From: Pseudanabaena sp. FACHB-2040
Lineage (GTDB): Bacteria; Cyanobacteriota; Cyanobacteriia; Phormidesmidales; Phormidesmidaceae
Assembly (NCBI RefSeq): GCF_014696715.1
Contig: NZ_JACJQO010000021.1
Coordinates: 42,842-106,841, forward strand
Reading direction: 5' to 3'
Length of the DNA stretch: 64,000 nucleotides
In this document: one piece after another, positions 45,735 to 55,378 of the stretch
Layout of the letters: each line of letters starts with the position of its first letter
Numbering within the stretch: position 1 is the stretch's first letter
Notes under the pieces: generated by a model
What the model was told of the DNA's origin: nothing
The model's database searches: none
The model's input: the letters and a program-made list of their open reading frames with translations, nothing else
Translations under genes and position numbers: made by a program

Positions 45735-45982
45735 GGCATTCCCTAGGTGGTGTGCAAAGTTACAGCAGAAAAGAGTTTTTGGAAACCTTATGGTGCTCTA
45801 GCGGTTTACGGTTACGCCCATTGATGAAATCGTGCCGCAAATCCTAAGTTTTGTAAATGTATAGGGACGAATCAGTCTTTGGTCAGGACGACACGGGTCG
45901 CCCTTGAAACGGAGACAAAGTTCTATAGACTCTATAAGAAGGCGCTAAATGCCGGTTGTTTTTCAGGGCGTGAGGAAAGTCA

Positions 45983-47164
45983 GTGACTACTGGTGTGATT
46001 GGGATTTTACTAGCTGGCACAGTCGGCCTTGTGCTAGCCGGGTGGCTGCTGCTGGAGTTGCAGTACCGCAAGCGTCGGGGCAACGACCTGGCCTTTGACG
46101 CGGGGAAGTGGAACTTAGAAGTCTATGAGTCCAATCACTACCGCATTGTAGGGGAATCGGAGCTGATCAATCGTACTCCGGCCTCGGAGATTATGGTGCC
46201 GGAGCTAACGGTTGAGACGACACTGCTATCCGGTTCACCCCTCAAAGAGGTGACCGTCAAAACCGAGGTCATTCCCCACCATCCCGATGCTGAGGCGCGG
46301 CCCGACGGCTACTGGTTTGCCTATATCGTCAAGCTGAGAAAAAAAACTTGCCTGGAGATTCGCATTGACGTAGAAGGCAGCGACCTCAGAGCGCTCAAAG
46401 CCCTTTGGGTGAGAGTGCCTTACGTCACCTATGGCCCTGGGGGCCGAATTCCTAAGATGGGTCATGTGGTAGTCCCCCTGAAGTTTCCCAATCCTGAGGA
46501 GCACCAGAACTGGCGTTCAACGCCGGTAGCCCAGGTCTTGCCAGTGCCTACCCATCTGCTGACCCATTTAGACGATCCGGTTTCCGTGGTCAAACGCTAT
46601 GTCGCGCCCCATGCCCAGCCTGGCGACATTATTACCCTGGGAGAAACGCCGGTAGCCATTATGCAGGGCCGCTGGCGGCATCCTCAAGATATCCGTCCGG
46701 GCTGGGTGGCAAAGCGGCTGTGCTACTATTTCTTGCCCACCTCCAGTCTGGCGACCGCCTGCGGTATGCAGGCCCTGGTAGATGTGGTGGGGCCGGTTCG
46801 GGTGCTGCTGGCGTTTATAGGGGGTGCGATCGCAAAAGTCCTCGGCCAGCCCGGCATGTTTTATCAGCTCGCTGGAGAACAGGCCCGCCTCATTGACGAT
46901 GTCACAGGTACCCTGCCTCCCTACGACCAGTTTATTGTGTTGGGACCGGCCGACCCCCAGGAGGTTGTCCTGCAAATTCGTCAGGCTACGGGCCTAGAAG
47001 CAGCCATCGTCGACGTCAACGATTTGAAAGCGGTTAAGATATTGGCAGCGACCCCCAAAGTCGATACTCAAATTTTGATCCAGGCGCTGCGGGACAACCC
47101 CGCTGGCAATGCCGATGAGCAAACCCCGCTGGTCTTGGTTCGGCCCTCAACGCCACCGGCTTGA
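45983..47164 (+). CDS. Membrane-anchored CofE-like (F420-0:gamma-glutamyl ligase family) protein
   Basis: A 393-residue protein. One N-terminal transmembrane helix (GVIGILLAGTVGLVLAGWLLL) is followed by a cytoplasmic beta-rich segment (about residues 40-170) and a CofE-like domain (about 180-380; 'DIITLGETPVAIMQGR', 'PPYDQFIVLGPADPQE', 'EAAIVDVNDL'). Cyanobacterial relatives carry the F420-0:gamma-glutamyl ligase label, but these organisms are not known to make F420 itself, so the true substrate is unknown. GTG start with GAGGAAAG just upstream. No F420 gene is nearby. Confidence 0.8.
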   Translation: MTTGVIGILLAGTVGLVLAGWLLLELQYRKRRGNDLAFDAGKWNLEVYESNHYRIVGESELINRTPASEIMVPELTVETTLLSGSPLKEVTVKTEVIPHHPDAEARPDGYWFAYIVKLRKKTCLEIRIDVEGSDLRALKALWVRVPYVTYGPGGRIPKMGHVVVPLKFPNPEEHQNWRSTPVAQVLPVPTHLLTHLDDPVSVVKRYVAPHAQPGDIITLGETPVAIMQGRWRHPQDIRPGWVAKRLCYYFLPTSSLATACGMQALVDVVGPVRVLLAFIGGAIAKVLGQPGMFYQLAGEQARLIDDVTGTLPPYDQFIVLGPADPQEVVLQIRQATGLEAAIVDVNDLKAVKILAATPKVDTQILIQALRDNPAGNADEQTPLVLVRPSTPPA

Positions 47165-47294
47165 TGGGCCTCTAGTTCAGAGGGGCCAGTTTCTTAGGTA
47201 AGTCACTTAGGCATGTCTCCCACAGAGACGGCCTAGCCATCCGGATGCCGCCAGCATTGCTTTCCCTAGCGCATTTCAACCGGTATTCAATTCC

Positions 47295-48599
47295 ATGGCT
47301 TCCACTGTGTCCTCCGGCCCTACCCTCACGATCCGCCCGCTCCAGTACCGTGACCTGGATACGGTCAAGCATTGGGGCACAGAAGAGCTGGATGCGGGAG
47401 ATGAGATCGCAACCGAAAAGACCATCCAAGAGATTGATCGGCTCTGCCGCTGGTACGGCCCGCTGAAGGTGCTCAGCCTGCTGCCCAAGCCGGTGCAGCA
47501 GTCGCTGACCGTGTTTGTCGCCGAGCACAGCGGTCAGCTGGTGGGCCTGATTCAGGTTTCCCCCTTTAACCGGGGCCGCAGCACCTGGCAGGTAGACCAT
47601 ATTGCCGTTAACCGAATTGCCCTGACTGAAAAGCTGCCGCCCGGATTTATGGACGTGGGCTCTCGCCTGCTGCGCCACTGTTTCGACAAGGTTTGGGAAG
47701 CGCGCACCTGGATTATTGAAACCGATGTAAACAATCGGTCAGCCTTGGCGCTCTACCGCTTCAACGGCTTTCAGCCCTTGGCCCAAGTGACCTACTGGTC
47801 GCTACCTTCAGAGCTGATGCAGTCGCTAGCCGAGCGCGAACCCGACTTGCCCAACCTGCTGCCGGTCAGCAATGCCGATGCTCAGCTGCTCTACCAGCTC
47901 GATACGGCCTCTATGCCACCGCTGGTGCGGCAGGTATTTGACCACCAAATTCAGGACTTTAAGGCCCAGCCTCTAGCTGCTCTCTCAACCGGGTTAGAGC
48001 GCTGGCGCAAACATACCGAAGTAGTTAGCGCCTATGTCTTTGAACATCAGCGTAAGGCCGCCATTGGCTACTTTAAGCTGGCAATTGCCCGCGACGGCAA
48101 GCAGCCTCACCAAGCTGATCTGATGGTTCACCCCGCCTACACCTGGCTCTACCCCGAGATGGTGGCCCAGATGGCGCGGATTCTACAGCCCTTCCCGGCC
48201 CAGTCGCTGAGGCTGGCCTCGCTAGACTATCAGCCGGAGCGAGAGGAGTACCTGAACCAGATTCAGGCTGCCCCGGAAGAGCACTCTTTGCTGATGTCTC
48301 GCTCGGTGTGGCACAAGGTGCGTGAGTCTAGACCTTTAAGCCTAGAAGGGCTGCAGCTCTCAGACGTGCTCTCTGGCCTAAAGCCGGTTGGTAAGCCAGT
48401 TCCAGGTCGGATGTCTTGGTCTGCTGATCGCTGGCAGACACTGCTCAACTCAAGCACCGTTCCGCCAGTCCCTCCTCGCAAAGGGACTGAGGGCGCACAG
48501 CCGCCTAACGCTGTCGATAGTGGGCTGCGGTTTGAAACGGCACCAGAAGATCCGCCTGAGAAGAGCGAGAATGGCTCTTCTGAAGAAGGCTCTACCTGA
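47295..48599 (+). CDS. Tandem GNAT-domain acetyltransferase-like protein
   Basis: A 434-residue protein. The N-terminal GNAT domain (about 10-170) has strands 'LTIRPLQYRDLDTVKHWG' and 'VDHIAVNR', and the closing 'IIETDVNNRSALALYRFNGFQ'. A weaker second GNAT-like unit follows (about 190-350), and the C-terminus is polar and disordered. I know this as a cyanobacterial protein often close to ruvX; the acyl acceptor is unknown. It starts the same-strand run GNAT, ruvX, DUF3727, mltG, yqeG-like. Confidence 0.8.
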   Translation: MASTVSSGPTLTIRPLQYRDLDTVKHWGTEELDAGDEIATEKTIQEIDRLCRWYGPLKVLSLLPKPVQQSLTVFVAEHSGQLVGLIQVSPFNRGRSTWQVDHIAVNRIALTEKLPPGFMDVGSRLLRHCFDKVWEARTWIIETDVNNRSALALYRFNGFQPLAQVTYWSLPSELMQSLAEREPDLPNLLPVSNADAQLLYQLDTASMPPLVRQVFDHQIQDFKAQPLAALSTGLERWRKHTEVVSAYVFEHQRKAAIGYFKLAIARDGKQPHQADLMVHPAYTWLYPEMVAQMARILQPFPAQSLRLASLDYQPEREEYLNQIQAAPEEHSLLMSRSVWHKVRESRPLSLEGLQLSDVLSGLKPVGKPVPGRMSWSADRWQTLLNSSTVPPVPPRKGTEGAQPPNAVDSGLRFETAPEDPPEKSENGSSEEGST

Positions 48600-48646
48600 A
48601 CCCGCTAGAGCCAGAGGCAAAGGGAACTCAGCGTGAGAAAACTGGC

Positions 48647-49120
48647 GTGACTCATATTTCTGCACTGGGCCTAGATATTGGCAAAAAGCGTATTGGCGTG
48701 GCGGGCTGCGATCGCACCGGCCTGATTGCCTCGGGTATCACTACCCTAGAAGGGCGTTCCTTTGACCAAATATTGGCAGATCTGCGCTACCTGATTCAGG
48801 AGCGTCAGGTGCAGGTGCTTGTGGTAGGCCTGCCCTACACTATGGATGGAGAGCTAGGCTCCCAGGCCCGTCAGGTGCAAAAGTTTGCTAGGCGGCTGTC
48901 TCAGGCCCTTGAGCTGCCAGTGGACTATGTAGATGAGCGCTTGACTTCTTTTGAAGCCGAACAGCTACTGCTGGCTGAAAACCGCTCCCCTTCCCGCAAC
49001 AAAGGCATGATCGACCGCAAAGCAGCGGCCATTATCCTGCAACAATGGTTAGATAGGCGACGGGAAATGACCCCTGTGAGCTATTCTTGGGAAGCACCTG
49101 ATCCCGGACAGCCAGCCTAG
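48647..49120 (+). CDS. ruvX: Putative pre-16S rRNA nuclease / Holliday junction resolvase-like RuvX (YqgF)
   Basis: A 157-residue RNase H-fold nuclease. 'ALGLDIGKKRIGVAGCD' carries the first catalytic Asp, 'LVVGLPYTMDGE' the middle motif, and 'DERLTSFEAE' plus 'IDRKAAAIILQQWL' the remaining acidic residues. Bacterial members trim the 5' end of 16S rRNA; some cleave branched DNA. GTG start. It sits between the GNAT gene and a DUF3727 gene, a recurring cyanobacterial neighbourhood as I recall. Confidence 0.93.
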   Translation: MTHISALGLDIGKKRIGVAGCDRTGLIASGITTLEGRSFDQILADLRYLIQERQVQVLVVGLPYTMDGELGSQARQVQKFARRLSQALELPVDYVDERLTSFEAEQLLLAENRSPSRNKGMIDRKAAAIILQQWLDRRREMTPVSYSWEAPDPGQPA

Positions 49121-49139
49121 GAACTGAGGAGACGCCAGC

Positions 49140-49709
49140 ATGGCCGATGAAGACAACCTGCAACACGATGAACCGACCGTTCTCCTGACTGATGATCAGG
49201 GGCTGACTTTGCCCTGCGTTGTAGAGCAGACGTTTGATCTAGGCGAGCGCGAGTACCTCCTGCTGTTGCCGGTGAATGCTCCCATTGAGATTTTTGTTTG
49301 GCGCGCCGATGAAGGTGACGAAGAAGAAGTCTTAATGGATGTAGAAGACCACGAAGTTGACGCTATTTTCCCCACCGCTAAGGCCGTGCTGGGAGAGCAA
49401 AACCTGGTCTTGCTGCGCACAGCCATTACCCTGTCAGCTGAAGGTGAACTGCCTGAACCCGAAGAAGATGACTGTCTAACCCTGGAGTTAGACGAACTCA
49501 GTGTAGGCGAAGAAGATGCGACCGAGGAGTTTCAGATTCTAGCCACCTTCTTCTATGAGGACGAGGAGTACACTCTCTGCACCCCTCTCGATCCGCTGCT
49601 TATCTTTGCTCACCGCAATGATAAGGGCGATTTAGAAGTGGTGAGCCCCGAGGAATTTCAGCAGATCAGGTCGTCTCTTGAAGAAAAGCTCTTCGACATG
49701 CTTGAATAA
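49140..49709 (+). CDS. DUF3727 family acidic protein
   Basis: A 189-residue, very acidic soluble protein built from two related halves. Each half has a 'TL(P/E)CxVExxFxLxEREYLLLLPVNAPIEIFVW' or 'YEDEEYTLCTPLDPLLIFAH' block, resembling the DUF1292/DUF3727 fold seen in cyanobacteria and plastids. No catalytic residues are evident. AGGAG precedes the ATG. It follows ruvX by 19 bases and precedes mltG by 52, so one operon is likely. Confidence 0.85.
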   Translation: MADEDNLQHDEPTVLLTDDQGLTLPCVVEQTFDLGEREYLLLLPVNAPIEIFVWRADEGDEEEVLMDVEDHEVDAIFPTAKAVLGEQNLVLLRTAITLSAEGELPEPEEDDCLTLELDELSVGEEDATEEFQILATFFYEDEEYTLCTPLDPLLIFAHRNDKGDLEVVSPEEFQQIRSSLEEKLFDMLE

Positions 49710-49761
49710 CTGCTTTCAATCCGTATCATCGGTAGAGGCTGTTGCTCGGTAGCTTGGAACA

Positions 49762-50847
49762 ATGACAAAAAAATCACCCTGGGTAAAAGGTCTTTTTTAT
49801 GTCTTACTGCTCCCTGCCGCTGCGGGCATTGCCGCCTGGCAGGGATGGAGCTGGTGGAACTGGGCGAGTGGTCCAGCCGCTGCCGCCAGCTCAAGTAGCG
49901 AGTTAGACCGCACCGTACAAATTCAAATTCCGCCCGGCACACCCGGTCAACAGATTGGCCATGATTTGGAAGCAGCTGGGTTAATTCGCTCTGCGACTGC
50001 CTGGAAATTGTGGTCCCGCTGGAAGACATTTCGTGATGAAACTGGCGGTTTTCAGGCAGGTACCTACGCCCTTTCTCCGGTAGATCCTCTGCCTGCGATC
50101 GCAAACAGTATCTGGGAGGGCCAGGTTGTCCAAACCAGCTTTACGGTGCCCGAAGGGTGGAACCGTAAACAAATGGCCCAGTATTTTGAGGCTGAAGGAT
50201 TTTTCCCAGCAGCCGACTTTCTAGCGGCCACTGAGACCGTGCCTCGAGATCGCTTCCCCTGGCTGCCCGAAACTGTGCCCCACCTCGAAGGCTTTCTCTA
50301 CCCCGACACCTACCAGCTGCCCGCCGCCTCGATTACAGCCAGCTCTGTGGTCGACCAAATGCTGACCCGATTTGAGCAGGTGGCGCTGCCGCTTTATCAG
50401 CAGACCGCTGCCGCCGACTCTCTCCTCGACTGGGTTACCCTGTCCAGCATTGTCGAAAAAGAAGCGGTGATCCCAGAAGAGCGCCCTCTCATCGCCGGAG
50501 TCTTTGCCAAACGTCTAGAGCAGGGAATGACGCTGGGGGCCGACCCAACCGTTGAGTATGGCTTGGGTATTGAGCAAACCCCAGAGAATCCGCTCACCTG
50601 GGCTCAGGTAGAAACGCCCTCTCCCTACAACACCTATCTCAATCCGGGTCTACCCCCAACGCCCATTGCCAGCCCTGGTCTGGCTAGTTTGGAAGCTAGC
50701 TTAAACCCCCAAGATACAGACTATCTGTACTTCGTGGCCCGCTATGACGGGAGTCATGTCTTTAGCCGCACTCTAGCTGAGCACGAAGCTGCCCAAGCCC
50801 AAATTCGAGACACTATTGATGCCGAAACATCAGCTGGGGGTAACTGA
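49762..50847 (+). CDS. mltG: Endolytic murein transglycosylase MltG
   Basis: Cuts nascent glycan strands during cell-wall growth. The 361-residue protein has an N-terminal membrane anchor (about residues 9-30), a LysM-like strand region and the YceG/MltG catalytic domain. The essential Glu lies in 'LSSIVEKEA' (E232), followed by 'IAGVFAKRLEQGMTLGADPTVEYGLG' and 'SPYNTYLNPGLPPTPIASPG', all hallmarks. It is full length and lies in the GNAT-ruvX-DUF3727 run, followed by the HAD phosphatase gene. Confidence 0.95.
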   Translation: MTKKSPWVKGLFYVLLLPAAAGIAAWQGWSWWNWASGPAAAASSSSELDRTVQIQIPPGTPGQQIGHDLEAAGLIRSATAWKLWSRWKTFRDETGGFQAGTYALSPVDPLPAIANSIWEGQVVQTSFTVPEGWNRKQMAQYFEAEGFFPAADFLAATETVPRDRFPWLPETVPHLEGFLYPDTYQLPAASITASSVVDQMLTRFEQVALPLYQQTAAADSLLDWVTLSSIVEKEAVIPEERPLIAGVFAKRLEQGMTLGADPTVEYGLGIEQTPENPLTWAQVETPSPYNTYLNPGLPPTPIASPGLASLEASLNPQDTDYLYFVARYDGSHVFSRTLAEHEAAQAQIRDTIDAETSAGGN

Positions 50848-50903
50848 CCCTTAGCCTGTGCAGTGCCAGCATCGTTCGACAGTTCAGCGGGAGTACCAAA
50901 AGC

Positions 50904-51425
50904 ATGACTTGGGGAAAACTACTACAGCCAGACCTAATCTTGGGTGAAACCGTTGTAGGCATCACGCCGGATCTGATTCAGCGACAGGGCCTAAGAGGCA
51001 TCGTGCTAGACGTGGATGAAACCCTAGTGCCCCTGCGGCTGGCTGAAACAACACCAGAAGTGTGTGCCTGGCTGGAGCAGCTGAAATCCTCTACCGACAT
51101 CTGGCTGGTCAGCAACAACCTAAACGAGCCCCGCATTCAGCGCATTGCTGCCTTTCTGTCTGTACCCTACATCAGTGGAGCCGGTAAGCCCTCCCGTCGC
51201 AAGCTGCGTCAGGCTATTGCGGCCATGAACTTGCCGGTCAACCAGATTGCTATGGTGGGCGATCGTCTCTTTACTGATGTCCTTGTTGGCAATCGCTTAG
51301 GCATGTTTACCATTCTGGTAGAGCCCATGCTGATTCCGGGGGAGTCGGTAAAAGACCACCCGATTAGGACCCTAGAAGTCTGGTTGACCCAGCTGTTAGG
51401 CGTGCCGTTCCAGTCTCGGCCTTAG
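50904..51425 (+). CDS. YqeG family HAD IIIA-type phosphatase
   Basis: A 173-residue HAD phosphatase. Motif I is 'VLDVDETLVPL' with both catalytic Asp residues, motif II is in 'LVSNN', and motifs III/IV are in 'AGKPSRRKLRQ' and 'MVGDRLFTDVLVGN'. Family III enzymes such as YqeG and relatives of phosphatidylglycerophosphate phosphatase act on small phosphorylated compounds; the substrate here is not known. It is the last gene of its run, with a clear terminator about 265 bases after the stop. Confidence 0.9.
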   Translation: MTWGKLLQPDLILGETVVGITPDLIQRQGLRGIVLDVDETLVPLRLAETTPEVCAWLEQLKSSTDIWLVSNNLNEPRIQRIAAFLSVPYISGAGKPSRRKLRQAIAAMNLPVNQIAMVGDRLFTDVLVGNRLGMFTILVEPMLIPGESVKDHPIRTLEVWLTQLLGVPFQSRP

Positions 51426-51818
51426 GCAAGTTCTAAAATAGGTTTTAAGGGCGGCTGTCTCCAACGTCATAAGTTGTGGGTTAGCTGGTTAACTTAACTT
51501 TCGCTGAGTAATAGATGCTAACGGTCTGAGACGAAACGACATCCTCCTTGAGCTAAGTTATTCTATTGAAATATAAAGAAAACATTATGAACACGGCCTC
51601 TCCTTTCCACGTTTGAGAGTATATATACAGATATTCAATGGGATCAGCCCAAATAAAGATCCTAGTTTATAACTTCGCGCGAAATTATTAGGCGCTTGCT
51701 TTTCCGCAACGAAAAGCGAGCGCCTAAGCTTTTTGCCCACTGCTTTTGCTGCTCCAGCAGCCCTCTAAGAACCCATCGATAGTATTATTTTTAAGCCCTC
51801 AGCCCCTTACTTCTGTCT
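51426..51818. other. Intergenic region before proB (393 bases)
   Basis: It contains the terminator at 51690-51734 and an AT-rich stretch with TATATATA near 51631. No credible ORF was found. Confidence 0.6.
51690..51734 (+). terminator. Rho-independent terminator after the yqeG-like gene
   Basis: Arms 51690-51704 and 51711-51725 pair over 15 bp with one G-U, the loop is CGCAAC, and CTTTTTG follows. A textbook plus-strand terminator, although it lies 264 bases past the stop. Confidence 0.85.
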
Positions 51819-52952
51819 GTGATACCCAGCACCCTTGTTATCAAGATTGGCACCTCTAGCCTGACCGCTCTAGACTCTGGGCATCTAGCCCTTTCAACCC
51901 TCGCTACCCTGGTTGAAACCCTCTGTCAGCTAAGGAGAGACGGCCATCGGGTAGTGCTGGTGTCTTCTGGGGCGGTAGGCGTGGGCTGTCGGCGGCTAGG
52001 CTTAACCGAGCGGCCTAAAACCATTTCTATGAAGCAGGCGGTAGCAGCCGTAGGTCAGGGTCGTCTGATGCGCGTGTACGACGATCTGTTTACTTCGTTG
52101 AACCAGCCTATTGCTCAGGTGCTGCTAACCCGCAGCGATTTGGTGCAGCGCTCTAGGTACGTTAACAGCTATCGCACCTTCCGACAGCTGCTGCAGCTAG
52201 GCGTGATTCCCATCGTCAACGAAAACGATACGGTAGCGGTTGAAGAGCTGAAGTTTGGTGATAATGACACCCTCTCTGCGCTGGTCGCCAGCCTGATTGA
52301 AGCAGACTGGCTATTTTTGCTAACCGATGTAGATCGGCTGTATTCCGCTGATCCGCGCTACCATCCCGATGCTAAGCCGATTCAATGGGTGGAGCGAATT
52401 GATCAGCTGGCTGACCTGAATATTGCTGTCGGGGAGCGGGGGTCTCAGTGGGGTACCGGCGGCATGGTTACGAAGATCGCAGCTGCTCGCATTGCTACCA
52501 GTGCCGGTATCAGGACCGTGATTACAGAAGGACGTCGCCCAGAAAACATTCTTAAAATTCTCCAGGGTGAGCCTCTGGGTACCCAGTTTGCCCCTCACGC
52601 TGGCCCAGTGAATGCCCGTAAGCGCTGGATTGCCAACAGTCTAGTGCCGGTTGGACGGCTGTACCTGGACTCGGGCGCGGTCAAAGCGATTTGCGAAGCC
52701 GGAAAATCTCTCTTAGCGGCTGGGATCACAGAAATTGAGGGAGAGTTTCAGCGGCAGGATGCAGTGCAGCTTTGCAGCGCTACTGGTGATGAGATCGCCC
52801 GAGGGATTGTTAACTATAGCCATCAGGAACTGCAGCAGATTCTGGGAAAACGTTCCGATGAGATTGCCCAGATCCTTGGCTATGCCGGAGCTGAGACGGT
52901 TGTACACCGAGATAATCTGGTACTGGCCGCTAGAACGCTCCCTTCCGGTTAA
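51819..52952 (+). CDS. proB: Glutamate 5-kinase
   Basis: First step of proline synthesis: phosphorylates glutamate. The 377-residue protein has an amino-acid-kinase domain ('[11 protein letters not shown]', '[15 protein letters not shown]', '[20 protein letters not shown]', '[15 protein letters not shown]') and a C-terminal PUA domain (about residues 280-365), the usual full-length form. GTG start. The last 23 bases overlap the tail of the convergent sugar transferase gene. No proA is adjacent. Confidence 0.97.
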   Translation: MIPSTLVIKIGTSSLTALDSGHLALSTLATLVETLCQLRRDGHRVVLVSSGAVGVGCRRLGLTERPKTISMKQAVAAVGQGRLMRVYDDLFTSLNQPIAQVLLTRSDLVQRSRYVNSYRTFRQLLQLGVIPIVNENDTVAVEELKFGDNDTLSALVASLIEADWLFLLTDVDRLYSADPRYHPDAKPIQWVERIDQLADLNIAVGERGSQWGTGGMVTKIAAARIATSAGIRTVITEGRRPENILKILQGEPLGTQFAPHAGPVNARKRWIANSLVPVGRLYLDSGAVKAICEAGKSLLAAGITEIEGEFQRQDAVQLCSATGDEIARGIVNYSHQELQQILGKRSDEIAQILGYAGAETVVHRDNLVLAARTLPSG

Positions 52953-53589
52953 ACAGTACGAGAATGGTCAACAAGATGATCCGGAGATCGTAGGCAGGGG
53001 TCCAAATTGACTGGTAGAGGAGATCGAGTCTGACAATCTCCTCAAAGTCTTTAACGGCAGATCGCCCGTTTACCTGCCACTGTCCGGTCATGCCCGGCCT
53101 GACGTTCAGCCGCTGCCAGTGATGCTCACTATACTGAGAAACTTCGTCTCCAGTCGGTGGGCGCGTACCTACCAGGCTCATGTCGCCTACCAGTACATTC
53201 CAAAACTGAGGAAACTCATCTAGGCTGGTTTTGCGAAGCAGCCGACCAACTCGGGTAATGCGGGGATCGCTGGCGTTCTTGAAAATTAGCCCCTGGGCCT
53301 CATTGGTAACGGAAGCTTTGAGCTGGTCGGCGTTCTGCACCATAGAGCGGAACTTCCAGATTTTGAAGGGTTTGCCCCGCAGCCCATAGCGCTCCTGGCT
53401 GTAAAAAACGGGGCCGGGATTGTCGAGCTTAATTGCGATCGCAATCGGCAAAAAAATAATTGCCAATACAATCAGCCCTACTAGCGCTCCAAACACATCA
53501 ATGCTTCGCTTGATCAAACAGGTAGTAGAGGGATGAGCATCCTGGCTACATCCCCCATTCTCTTTTCGAAAACCCTGGGAGACTGGCAT
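52930..53589 (-). CDS. Bacterial sugar-phosphate transferase (polyprenyl-phosphate glycosyl-1-phosphate transferase)
   Basis: A monotopic phosphoglycosyltransferase (PF02397 type) that starts exopolysaccharide or glycan assembly on a lipid carrier. In 219 residues, '[43 protein letters not shown]' gives the re-entrant membrane helix and the SQ/ER motif. 'FRSM', '[28 protein letters not shown]' (catalytic Asp-Glu) and '[13 protein letters not shown]' follow. Only the short catalytic core is present, without the N-terminal helices of WbaP-like enzymes. It is alone and convergent on proB. Confidence 0.93.
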   Translation of the reverse strand: MPVSQGFRKENGGCSQDAHPSTTCLIKRSIDVFGALVGLIVLAIIFLPIAIAIKLDNPGPVFYSQERYGLRGKPFKIWKFRSMVQNADQLKASVTNEAQGLIFKNASDPRITRVGRLLRKTSLDEFPQFWNVLVGDMSLVGTRPPTGDEVSQYSEHHWQRLNVRPGMTGQWQVNGRSAVKDFEEIVRLDLLYQSIWTPAYDLRIILLTILVLFNRKGAF

Positions 53590-54143
53590 AGAAAATCCTG
53601 CTTAATAAACTGGGCGTATTTTGAGTAGGCCTCAGATGCTAACCCACCAAGCTGTCTGACCGCCTCTCTCCTCCACCCCTCTCTTCACGCAGCGCTGCTA
53701 TCCTACAAGTACCTTAGAAAGACAGCAGGTACAGAGATTAAACAAACACCCTAGATTGCACAGGACTGCCTTTTTTTATCTCAAAATAACCACTAAATAG
53801 AGAATTTTTGGGGAAGGAAATTGATGATTTCTAAAATCTTTGAACTAACTGCTGCTGTTATGAATTTTTGATGAAGTAGTTTAGACTACTGGTACTTAAC
53901 CACGGCAAGTCAGGGAACGTCTGAAAGCTCGAAAGGCTTTTGTGCGTACCCGTCAATCCCTGTGAACGGTAAACTCGGTACGGCCTGAAAAGGCGCTATC
54001 TCTAGCAATGGCCGCTCTTCTGCCTTTCTAGGCTGACAGGATAGAGAGATCGCATCGTCAAAGATTCTTTTCTTTTTGGAAAGACCGGATACTAATATAA
54101 AGCCTACGGCAGCATGCAGATGGGTGAGAGGGACTGTACACTC
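53590..54143. other. Long upstream region of hetZ, with a 15-codon ORF and hairpin
   Basis: About 550 bases. At 53824-53871 a short ORF (MISKIFELTAAVMNF) with a well-placed AAGGAA site is followed at once by the hairpin AGTAGT-TTAG-ACTACT (53875-53890). A further AAAGC/GCTTT hairpin lies near 53927-53942. I looked for the HetR-type palindrome known upstream of hetZ in Nostoc and did not see one. Confidence 0.45.
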
Positions 54144-55277
54144 ATGTCCGTTTCAAAAAAAATTGTTGAAAATTGGCGCTTGCGGCTCCAGTCAGACTAT
54201 CCCGATCAGGAGCAGTCTGTCCAAAACAGCATTATTCAATGGCTGCTGGGAGAAGAAACCAATCGGTTCGATGAGATGTCGACTGACGATCTTCAGATCG
54301 CCTGCCAGGCTATCGAGTATCGCTATCGTATCCTGCAGCAGCGCTATTGGGGGGTTGGCCCTGAAAAAGCCTACCAGCAGCTGATTAAACGGCTGAGCAG
54401 TCTATTTCTAATTCGCAGTAAGGTGCGAACCTGGATTGCCCTCAGCCGAGATCGTCACCGCACGGTTGTGGATGTGCTGCAGGAAGTGATTCAGGAGATG
54501 CTGCAGAGCGACCGCCACTTGGCCCAGCAAGTTGCCTGGATTGGCCGCTGCACCCGCAACCCTCGGCTCCGCAATCTGCTGATGCTGGCCAGTCTGGAAG
54601 AGTACAGCCTGCGCCCTATCCGCAACCAGCCGCTGATTATCTATCGCTTTGTCAATCATCTGCGGCGTTCTCAGAAGGGCGGCATGACTCAAGTTCCCAC
54701 AAAGGAGTTGGTGCGGCTAGTCTCCGATGAAATTGCCGGAGATAATTCAGATACAACCCTAAGCCTGCTCGATACCGAAGCCATCAGCAACTACCAGGAG
54801 GAAGCTAACCTGGTCGAGCAGCAAACCCTACGAGAGCAGGTCAAACGCAACTTTTTAGGATACCTATCTCGTTCCCTCGATGAGACCGCAGTACAGTGGC
54901 TAGAGCTTCATCTCAAAGGCTACTCCCAAGAGGCGATCGCTGAGCGCTTGAACTTGCCGGTGCAGCAGGTCTACCGCCTACGGGAGAAAGTGAGCTACCA
55001 CGCAATTCGGGTTTTCACTTTGCGAGAACAGCCGGATTTAGTCTTTAGCTGGTTAAAAACGTCCCTTCAAGAGCACAACTTTGGCCTTACGCCTTCTCAG
55101 TGGGCTCAGTTTTTAGCAGGCAGATCGGCCCAAGAAAGGCGGTTGCTGGAAGCCTTTAAAGCGGGCCAAGGCATAGATGAAATTGCCCAAACTCTAAAAC
55201 TCAAGCCTAAGCAGGTGCAGACTCACTGGGCCCAGCTTTATTTAGACGCTCAAGCTCTACGAACTAAAGGGGAATAA
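54144..55277 (+). CDS. hetZ: HetZ-like regulator
   Basis: A 377-residue protein with the HetZ sequence layout ('WRLRLQSDYPDQEQSVQNSIIQWLLG', 'RYRILQQRYWGVGPEKAYQQLIKRLSSLFLIRSKVRTWIALSRDR', 'NPRLRNLLMLASLEEYSLRPIRNQPLI'). Its C-terminal sigma-like helix-turn-helix reads 'LELHLKGYSQEAIAERLNLPVQQVYRLREKV'. In Nostoc, HetZ is needed early in heterocyst differentiation; non-heterocystous filamentous strains also carry it, with no settled role. The frame opens at an ATG at 54114, but 54144 (MSVSKKIV) is preferred because GAGAGGG lies upstream. The next gene is a patU3 candidate. Confidence 0.85.
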   Translation: MSVSKKIVENWRLRLQSDYPDQEQSVQNSIIQWLLGEETNRFDEMSTDDLQIACQAIEYRYRILQQRYWGVGPEKAYQQLIKRLSSLFLIRSKVRTWIALSRDRHRTVVDVLQEVIQEMLQSDRHLAQQVAWIGRCTRNPRLRNLLMLASLEEYSLRPIRNQPLIIYRFVNHLRRSQKGGMTQVPTKELVRLVSDEIAGDNSDTTLSLLDTEAISNYQEEANLVEQQTLREQVKRNFLGYLSRSLDETAVQWLELHLKGYSQEAIAERLNLPVQQVYRLREKVSYHAIRVFTLREQPDLVFSWLKTSLQEHNFGLTPSQWAQFLAGRSAQERRLLEAFKAGQGIDEIAQTLKLKPKQVQTHWAQLYLDAQALRTKGE

Positions 55278-55378
55278 CCGTAAATTTAACGTAAACCAAG
55301 TAACAATTTTAAGAACAGCCATGACGCGGCCTAGGGTTCGCTCATAGGATAGAAGTGACCCGTACTTAATGTCAGTTC

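Noticed and set aside
47172..47678. 168-codon minus-strand ORF opposite the GNAT gene start
   Set aside because: Overlaps a recognisable GNAT domain and has no motif of its own.
53590..54143. HetR-binding palindrome upstream of hetZ
   Set aside because: I looked for the interrupted GC-rich palindrome known from Nostoc hetZ/hetP promoters and did not find a convincing match by eye.
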